Assembly (NCBI RefSeq): GCF_002939885.1
Contig: NZ_MDED01000019.1
Coordinates: 27,330-91,329 of the forward strand
Source of the DNA: Xanthomonas cucurbitae
GTDB lineage: Bacteria > Pseudomonadota > Gammaproteobacteria > Xanthomonadales > Xanthomonadaceae
Length of the DNA stretch: 64,000 nt
Direction of reading: 5' to 3'
How positions within the stretch are numbered: the stretch's first letter is position 1; each line of letters begins with the position of its first letter. The notes below the pieces were generated by a model. That model saw only the letters and a program-made list of their open reading frames with translations. It ran no database searches and had not been told where the DNA came from. The position numbers and the translations under genes were made by a program. Positions 58,969 to 64,000 of this stretch are shown here, piece by piece.

Positions 58969-59744
58969 GCAACCAGACCATCATGCCCTCCAAGGACGAT
59001 ACCTCAGCGCTGCTCCACACCCTATTTGGACTGGCCGGCAAGACGATTCTGGTCACCGGTGCATCCAAAGGGATTGGCGAGGCCGTTGCGCAGGCCTGTG
59101 CACGTGCAGGTGCGCGTGTGATCGTTGCCGGACGAGACGAACAACGCCTGCAAGCTGTGCTGGCATCCTTGTCAGGCGAAGGCCATCGCTTGTTCGTTGG
59201 CGACCTGAGCAATGCCACCGTACTGCAGCAGTTGGCCATCGACTGCGAGTCGCTTGACGGGGTAGTTCACAGCGCCGGCATTCGCGGGCTTGCGCCGATG
59301 AAATTGGTCAGCGAAAAGTTCTTACGCGAGGTCATGGACATCAATTATCTCGCACCCGTCATGTTGACCCGGCATCTGTTGGCACGCCAGTCACTACGGC
59401 CCGGCGCTTCGGTGATCTTTCTATCGTCCATCGCCGCGCTCACTGGCACGGTCGGCGTCGGCCCCTACGCAGGATCGAAGGCCGCTCTGATCGGCACCTT
59501 GCGTCCGCTGGCGCTGGAACTGGCTCGCCGGAAGATCCGCGCCAACGCGCTATGCCCAGGGCTGGTCGAGACCTCGTTAATCAACGAAGACAAGGCGTGG
59601 TTCGAGGAAAGCCGCAAGCGCTACCCGTTGGGCATCGGGCAACCCGAAGACGTGGCGCTGGCGTGCCTGTATTTCCTTTCCGACGCCAGTACCAAGGTGA
59701 CCGGGCAGGCCTTCAGCCTGGATGGAGGGGTGGAATTCGCATGA
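58965..59744 (+). CDS. Short-chain dehydrogenase/reductase 2
   Basis: 259-aa SDR, a diverged paralogue of the preceding one: TGASKGIG (31-38), Ser154/155 (IFLSSIAAL), Tyr168-x3-Lys172 (YAGSK) and C-terminal FSLDGGVEFA. It overlaps SDR 1 by 4 nt (ATGA) and the next gene by 4 nt. Two SDRs in tandem suggest two separate reductions (acyl chain and possibly sugar), or different chain specificities. Confidence 0.85.
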   Translation: MSNQTIMPSKDDTSALLHTLFGLAGKTILVTGASKGIGEAVAQACARAGARVIVAGRDEQRLQAVLASLSGEGHRLFVGDLSNATVLQQLAIDCESLDGVVHSAGIRGLAPMKLVSEKFLREVMDINYLAPVMLTRHLLARQSLRPGASVIFLSSIAALTGTVGVGPYAGSKAALIGTLRPLALELARRKIRANALCPGLVETSLINEDKAWFEESRKRYPLGIGQPEDVALACLYFLSDASTKVTGQAFSLDGGVEFA

Positions 59745-60406
59745 CTACCGATATACCCACTACACCCTCTCACCTGCTAATCATTGGCGCGGGCGGTTTC
59801 GCACGAGACATCGCGTCGCTGGCGTATCACGAAGACCCGGCCCATGGTGTCGAATGGGACATCAAGGGTTTCCTGGATGACCGCATGCACCTGCAGGGCA
59901 CCTCACGCTGGCCGATTGTCGGAGACCCTGCAACCTACCAACCAGTGGCAGGCGACATCTTCATCTGCGCAATCGGTAACCCCGCAGCTAGACGGCGCTA
60001 CGCCCGGGCGCTTATCGAAAAGGGTGCGGACTTTATTGTCTTCCACCCGCCTCCGTCGCGCGAAGCAGCTGTTGGTTACATCGGTCGGGGCAGCGTGTTC
60101 GATTCGCGCGTCTCCATCGGCTCGGGCAGCCGGCTTGGCGAGTTCGTCACCGTGTTGTCCACCTCGATCATCGCGCACGAGGTCAACATCGGCGACTACG
60201 TGCAGATCGGCAGCTTCGTCTTCATCGGCGGCGGCGTGGTGATTGGCAACGAGGTATCGATCCATCCGCACGCCACCATTATCCCCGGCATCCACATCGG
60301 CGACGGTGCAGTGGTCGGCGCCGGTGCGGTCGTGGTCAAGGACGTGCCGGCCGGCGCCAGCGTGTTCGGCAATCCTGCCCGCATCGTGTTCCAGAAAGAC
60401 ATTTGA
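59741..60406 (+). CDS. NeuD/PglD-type sugar O/N-acyltransferase
   Basis: 221-aa enzyme with an N-terminal nucleotide-sugar-binding Rossmann-like part (HLLIIGAGGFARDIASLAY, about 11-29) and a C-terminal left-handed beta-helix of hexapeptide repeats (about 105-215; VNIGDYVQIGSFVFIGGGVV, then IHIGDGAVVGAGAVVVKDVP). The likely catalytic His is in IIAHEVNIGD. It should transfer an acyl group to an amino sugar nucleotide, plausibly the chain built by the preceding genes. The ATG at 59741 overlaps the SDR 2 stop. Confidence 0.85.
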   Translation: MTTDIPTTPSHLLIIGAGGFARDIASLAYHEDPAHGVEWDIKGFLDDRMHLQGTSRWPIVGDPATYQPVAGDIFICAIGNPAARRRYARALIEKGADFIVFHPPPSREAAVGYIGRGSVFDSRVSIGSGSRLGEFVTVLSTSIIAHEVNIGDYVQIGSFVFIGGGVVIGNEVSIHPHATIIPGIHIGDGAVVGAGAVVVKDVPAGASVFGNPARIVFQKDI

Positions 60407-60420
60407 CAAGACAGTGACTT

Positions 60421-61566
60421 ATGCGCTCGCGAATGCACCCCAGGTACTACCTGTCACCAGAGATTTTTGCCCGTGAGCAGGAAAAGATTTTTCGCAAGGT
60501 TTGGCTTTTCGCCGGTCTAAAGGCCCTGCTGACGGAGAACAACAACTTCATCACCCGCAAGATCGCCGGCATTCCGGTGGTCATCCAGAATTTCAACGGC
60601 CAGTTGCGCGCATTCGAGAACGTGTGTCTGCACCGCAGCGCGCCGCTTCAGACCACGCCGACCGGACGACGTCCACTGGTATGCCCCTACCACGCTTGGA
60701 GCTACGACCAGGACGGCGCGATCAAGAACATCCCCGAATGTCGGGCCCTGTATCGCATAAGCCGGGCAGAACAGCAAAAGCTGCGGCTGCGGGAATTTGC
60801 CCTGCACGCGATCGGCAACGTGCTGTTCGTCAATCTGGACAGTGACCCGATGCCAATCGAGGAACAGTTTCCCACGCACTTCATTTCCATGCTGGAAAGC
60901 AGCTCCAACCTATACGACGGCGAGGTGATGGTCACCACATGGCACTGCAAGTTCAACTGGAAGCTGGCGTACGAGAACCTACGCGACGGCAATCACCCGC
61001 GCTTTGTCCACCCCAAGAGCCTCGCCCGGGAATTCGACTTTGTCCCCTACGTCGATACTGAACTGGCGGCCGAAGGCCTCCGTCCCCTGGCCGACACCAG
61101 CCCCACCGGGCTACGCGCGGAGATGCGCCGCTTCAGCTCGGCCGGCGCTGACGCACCGATCAGCAAGCCCAAGCCAATGCCATTCCATGACATGGTCGAG
61201 CGCTGGGGCGAACAGGACGCCTATTTCAACTGGCTGGCTTTTCCCAACATGCATATCGCCTGCCCCAATGGCGGCTATTCCTTCACCCTGGAACATCACA
61301 TCCCCGTGGCCCCGGACAGGACCGACCTGGAAATCTATTGGTTCACCACGCGCAAGAAGAAGCCTTATGCCTTTTCCAGCTGGAACCTGCTTTCGCACAT
61401 GCATGGCAGCCAGCTTGTGACAGGCGAAGACGTGGAGATCATGGAGCATGTGCAATCAGCACTGCACATGGACGCACCGATGCCAACCCAGGGGGTCTAC
61501 GAGTTCACCAACCGATTGGTGGAGCGCTGGTACGCAACACTGATGGAAACAGCACATGGCCTCTAG
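60421..61566 (+). CDS. Rieske non-heme iron oxygenase, alpha-subunit type
   Basis: 381-aa oxygenase. Rieske cluster ligands Cys69-x-His71 and Cys88-x2-His91 (CLH and CPYH). The mononuclear-iron site follows the D-x2-H-x4-H pattern (Asp189, His192, His197 in RDGNHPRFVH), with a candidate third ligand Asp337 in GEDVEIMEH. No reductase or ferredoxin is encoded nearby, so it must borrow electron donors. An O2-dependent hydroxylation or oxidation of the acyl chain or sugar is the logical role in this island. The first ATG at 60421 has a weak ribosome site; ATG at 60433 is an alternative. Confidence 0.86.
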   Translation: MRSRMHPRYYLSPEIFAREQEKIFRKVWLFAGLKALLTENNNFITRKIAGIPVVIQNFNGQLRAFENVCLHRSAPLQTTPTGRRPLVCPYHAWSYDQDGAIKNIPECRALYRISRAEQQKLRLREFALHAIGNVLFVNLDSDPMPIEEQFPTHFISMLESSSNLYDGEVMVTTWHCKFNWKLAYENLRDGNHPRFVHPKSLAREFDFVPYVDTELAAEGLRPLADTSPTGLRAEMRRFSSAGADAPISKPKPMPFHDMVERWGEQDAYFNWLAFPNMHIACPNGGYSFTLEHHIPVAPDRTDLEIYWFTTRKKKPYAFSSWNLLSHMHGSQLVTGEDVEIMEHVQSALHMDAPMPTQGVYEFTNRLVERWYATLMETAHGL

Positions 61567-62179
61567 ATGCGTCATCGGAACCGGCATCTGCCTGGAGCAG
61601 GTCTTCACTGCCTGGAAGCAGGCCGAGCCGCGGGTCGATGTGCGCAGGATCGAGGTTTCGCTACGCACCGACTACAGCTTCGACCTGGACGCGCTAGATG
61701 GCCTGGACCCGGCTGTGGACAGATTGTTCATTGCCTACGACGAACGCTTCGGCAACTTCAAGCGCATGGAGCTGATGCAGCTGGCGATGGCACGCGGCTT
61801 TAGCCTGGAGCCTTTCGTCAGCACGTCGGCCGTGGTCGCTGCCGATGCCGTGATCGGCCGTAACTGCTTCATCGGCGACGGCGTGGTGATTGGCACGGGC
61901 AGCCGTATCGACTACAACACCGTGCTGCATAGCGGGGTCAACATCGGCGCTGGCGCGCATCTGCGCCCCTCCTGTTGGTGCGACATCGGCGTCAGTATCG
62001 GCCACGGCACCGAGATCGGCGCGCACGCCATCCTGCGTATGGGAGCAATGGTCGGACCTGGCGTCCGCATCGGCCGCCACTGCGAACTAGGCTGGCCACG
62101 CCTGTATGACCGGGACGTGGCCAGCCGCACGGTGTACGACACCCGCTATGACGAACCCATCCTGGTCTACGGCCAATAA
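61556..62179 (+). CDS. Left-handed beta-helix (hexapeptide) acyltransferase
   Basis: 207-aa protein. The N-terminal third (about 1-85) has no motif I recognise; the rest is hexapeptide repeats (VVAADAVIGRNCFIGDGVVI, VNIGAGAHL, VSIGHGTEIGAHAI, VRIGRHCELG). Unlike the NeuD/PglD-type gene two positions upstream, it lacks the GAGGFA nucleotide-sugar motif. It overlaps the Rieske gene by 11 nt. Second acyltransferase of the island; acceptor unknown. Confidence 0.75.
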   Translation: MASRCVIGTGICLEQVFTAWKQAEPRVDVRRIEVSLRTDYSFDLDALDGLDPAVDRLFIAYDERFGNFKRMELMQLAMARGFSLEPFVSTSAVVAADAVIGRNCFIGDGVVIGTGSRIDYNTVLHSGVNIGAGAHLRPSCWCDIGVSIGHGTEIGAHAILRMGAMVGPGVRIGRHCELGWPRLYDRDVASRTVYDTRYDEPILVYGQ

Positions 62180-62241
62180 CGGAGGAGCTGTGCCGCACGC
62201 CTGTCGCACTATGAAAACCGACTCCATCATCCCTACGGGAC

Positions 62242-63765
62242 ATGACCTTCATGAATTCAAGAAATGAGCAGCTTCGCCAACGGATTCTACGTATTGCGGA
62301 GCAGGAGCGCCCTGCGCTGGAGGACGTCATGGCGCGCTTACCCGCGATTGCCGGCCGCCCTGTCTTCCTCGTCGCTCCCGAGTCCTATATAGGCATGGTG
62401 CATGGCCCGAGAGTCGTTGCCGATCTGCACCATGTTGTTGCCGCAATCGATGACCAAAGCATCCACCTGGACCGCATCCACGGCGCTCCGCGCTGGAGCA
62501 GTCAGGAGTTTCTCGCCAGGGCGGGCCAGTACGCCGATGCAATTGCTATCGATTTCTCCTGCAGCCCGCGCGGACGGGCATTTGCAACTGACCTCTGCAC
62601 CAGCGCGGGCATTGAGCAACTGAGCGTTGCCCCTTCCCTTGATCCGCTGATCCCGCGTTTCGAGCAGCGCCCCCTTTTTCTGCTCCAACCGCGCTCGGGC
62701 CTTGGCAACATTTATGGCCCACAGATCGTCCAGCGCCGCAGCCATGTCATTGCGGCCGTTGATGACCAGCCAAGCGACAGCGACACCATTCATGGAGTGC
62801 CGCGTTGGAGTTCGCGCCAGTTCATCGAACAGGCAGCCCAGCATTCCCAGGCGCTGGCCATCGATTTTTCTTACAGCCCGGGAGAATCTGGCTTGGCCCG
62901 CAAGCTCTGCGAGCAAGCAGGCATTGAGAGGGTGGATGCCTGCCTGGCCGTTGCGCACTGTGGGATGGTCGCCGTGTACGAGCCTGCCCAGGTCTACCGT
63001 CAGCGGACACTTCTGCGTCTGGACGAATTTCTGCGTTTCGCGGATCGGCTGGACGACGATTTCAGTGTCTTTACGCTCTACAGCAACCTGTTGTTCCGCC
63101 TAACCTACGATTCCAGCCTTCTGTTGGACTGCTGGGCGACGCCGATCAACGAGTACTTTTCGGAATACGCGGACAGCAGCACATTCCAGCTAGGTCAGCG
63201 TGAACATTTCTGTGATGGCGGCGCCTTCCAGGGCCCTATCGTCCGCAAGTTTCTAGAAGCATCCCGCTATCGCTACGAAAGCATCACAGCCTTTGAACCC
63301 GATGGCATCAACTTTCAGAAATTGGAGGACATTGCGAGTGCCCCTCCCCTTCCCCCGCACAATTTCAAGGCCATCAAAAAAGCCATCTCCAACGAGCATA
63401 CGACGCTGCGTTTCGAGGAGACCGGCACCGTTTCCAGTCATGTATCGCCGGATGGCGGAATCTCCGTGGCCACTACACGCCTGGACGACGAATTGGAAAA
63501 ACTGACGTTTCTGAAGCTGGATATCGAAGGATTCGAAGCCAGGGCACTGGAAGGCGCATCTCAGCTCATCCGTACCCAACGTCCCCGTATGGCTATTTGT
63601 GTCTACCACTACGCCCAGGACTTACTGGATATCGTGGAGCAACTGGACAAATTGGTGGATGGGTATCACTTCCGTTTGCGCCAACACTCTCCCGGCCACT
63701 ACTACGACCTCGTTTTGTATGCATCGCCTGTGGCCGGTGCTGCACCGCCGCCCTGGGCGGAGTGA
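62242..63765 (+). CDS. FkbM-family methyltransferase with duplicated N-terminal module
   Basis: 507-aa protein. Residues 39-126 and 143-230 are two copies of the same roughly 88-residue module (RP-FL--P-S-G--GP at the start, IHG-PRWSS-(E/Q)F in the middle, AIDFS-SP and L-AGIE at the end). The C-terminal half (about 310-490) is an FkbM-type SAM methyltransferase (FCDGGAFQGPIVRKFLE, ITAFEPDGINF, TFLKLDIEGFEARALEGASQ). It probably O-methylates a sugar, as VioM does in P. syringae flagellin glycans. ATG at 62251 is an alternative start. Third-position GC is lower here than in the flagellar genes, hinting at transfer. Confidence 0.83.
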   Translation: MTFMNSRNEQLRQRILRIAEQERPALEDVMARLPAIAGRPVFLVAPESYIGMVHGPRVVADLHHVVAAIDDQSIHLDRIHGAPRWSSQEFLARAGQYADAIAIDFSCSPRGRAFATDLCTSAGIEQLSVAPSLDPLIPRFEQRPLFLLQPRSGLGNIYGPQIVQRRSHVIAAVDDQPSDSDTIHGVPRWSSRQFIEQAAQHSQALAIDFSYSPGESGLARKLCEQAGIERVDACLAVAHCGMVAVYEPAQVYRQRTLLRLDEFLRFADRLDDDFSVFTLYSNLLFRLTYDSSLLLDCWATPINEYFSEYADSSTFQLGQREHFCDGGAFQGPIVRKFLEASRYRYESITAFEPDGINFQKLEDIASAPPLPPHNFKAIKKAISNEHTTLRFEETGTVSSHVSPDGGISVATTRLDDELEKLTFLKLDIEGFEARALEGASQLIRTQRPRMAICVYHYAQDLLDIVEQLDKLVDGYHFRLRQHSPGHYYDLVLYASPVAGAAPPPWAE

Positions 63766-63968
63766 GCCGAGGAAAATTCACGACTTGGAAAGACAGCGCG
63801 ATGAACGTCATGAGCCGGGCGGGCGACACGTCAGAGAATTCGACTTGCCAGCTTATACTCTCCTGGGTAGCATCTTGGCTCGGCACGCACGTCACTCTTC
63901 GAGACGTCCCTTAGAGGGTGTTTACATAATGATATAATAGTGCCATCTCATCACAGACAGTCATCGAA

Positions 63969-64000
63969 ATGGGCCGCCCACTGAAGATTCAAGTCGAACA
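63969..64000 (+). CDS. Start of a gene cut by the window edge
   Basis: ATG followed by nine further codons (MGRPLKIQVE) after an AT-rich stretch (GTTTACATAATGATATAATA at 63919-63938) that contrasts with the GC-rich island. The N terminus and the local composition would fit a transposase of an insertion sequence, but ten residues are too few to decide. Confidence 0.3.
   Translation, partial: MGRPLKIQVE

Overview
The window is chromosomal DNA of a plant-pathogenic Xanthomonas. It is GC-rich and nearly fully coding. It carries a XopZ/AWR-family type III effector, the RavS/RavR/RavA-type cyclic-di-GMP signalling genes beside the flagellar cluster, an rpoN2-vemR-fleQ operon, and a flagellin-glycosylation type of gene island next to fleQ. 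I cannot fix species or pathovar from sequence alone.

Layout. (1) 1-16.6 kb: housekeeping genes, with a truncated thiolase fadA at the left edge, crcB behind a fluoride riboswitch, and a minus-strand ftsK / DUF3857-transglutaminase / lolA / rarA group. That group is interrupted by a 4.2-kb effector gene on the opposite strand. Then come trxB, a FemAB/GNAT-like gene, aat and infA. (2) 16.8-22 kb: clpA and clpS (minus) and the overlapping trio nudJ-like/mnmA/hflD. (3) 22-32.5 kb: a signalling block with an MCP lacking a periplasmic sensor, an unknown 95-aa protein, a PAS-GGDEF-EAL protein, and the ravS-ravR and ravA genes. (4) 32.7-50.9 kb: flagellar genes flgN/flgM/flgA (minus), then cheV, flgBCDE, flgF, flgGHIJKL, fliC, fliD, fliS and fliT. 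(5) 50.9-55.6 kb: a PilZ protein, a NarL-type regulator, rpoN2, vemR and fleQ. (6) 55.7-63.8 kb: a co-directional island of aminotransferase, acyl carrier protein, KAS III, two SDRs, two left-handed beta-helix acyltransferases, a Rieske oxygenase and an FkbM methyltransferase. The right edge enters an AT-richer stretch with the first codons of another gene.

How it works together. Sigma-54-type (-24/-12) sites lie before flgB, flgG, fliD and the glycosylation island. Sigma-28-type sites (TAAA-N15-GCCGATAA-like) lie before flgM, fliC, fliD, fliS, the MCP and the PAS-GGDEF-EAL gene. The regulators rpoN2, vemR and fleQ, and the anti-sigma factor flgM, are in the same window. The region therefore reads as a self-contained flagellar regulatory hierarchy whose late tier includes a chemoreceptor and a c-di-GMP phosphodiesterase, and whose sigma-54 tier probably includes flagellin glycosylation. 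Intergenic repeats (GGGAATCGGG-type inverted pairs at three loci, and two copies of a palindromic element between flgF and flgG) are inserted between flagellar and signalling genes. Everything here is read by eye; no searches or folding were run.
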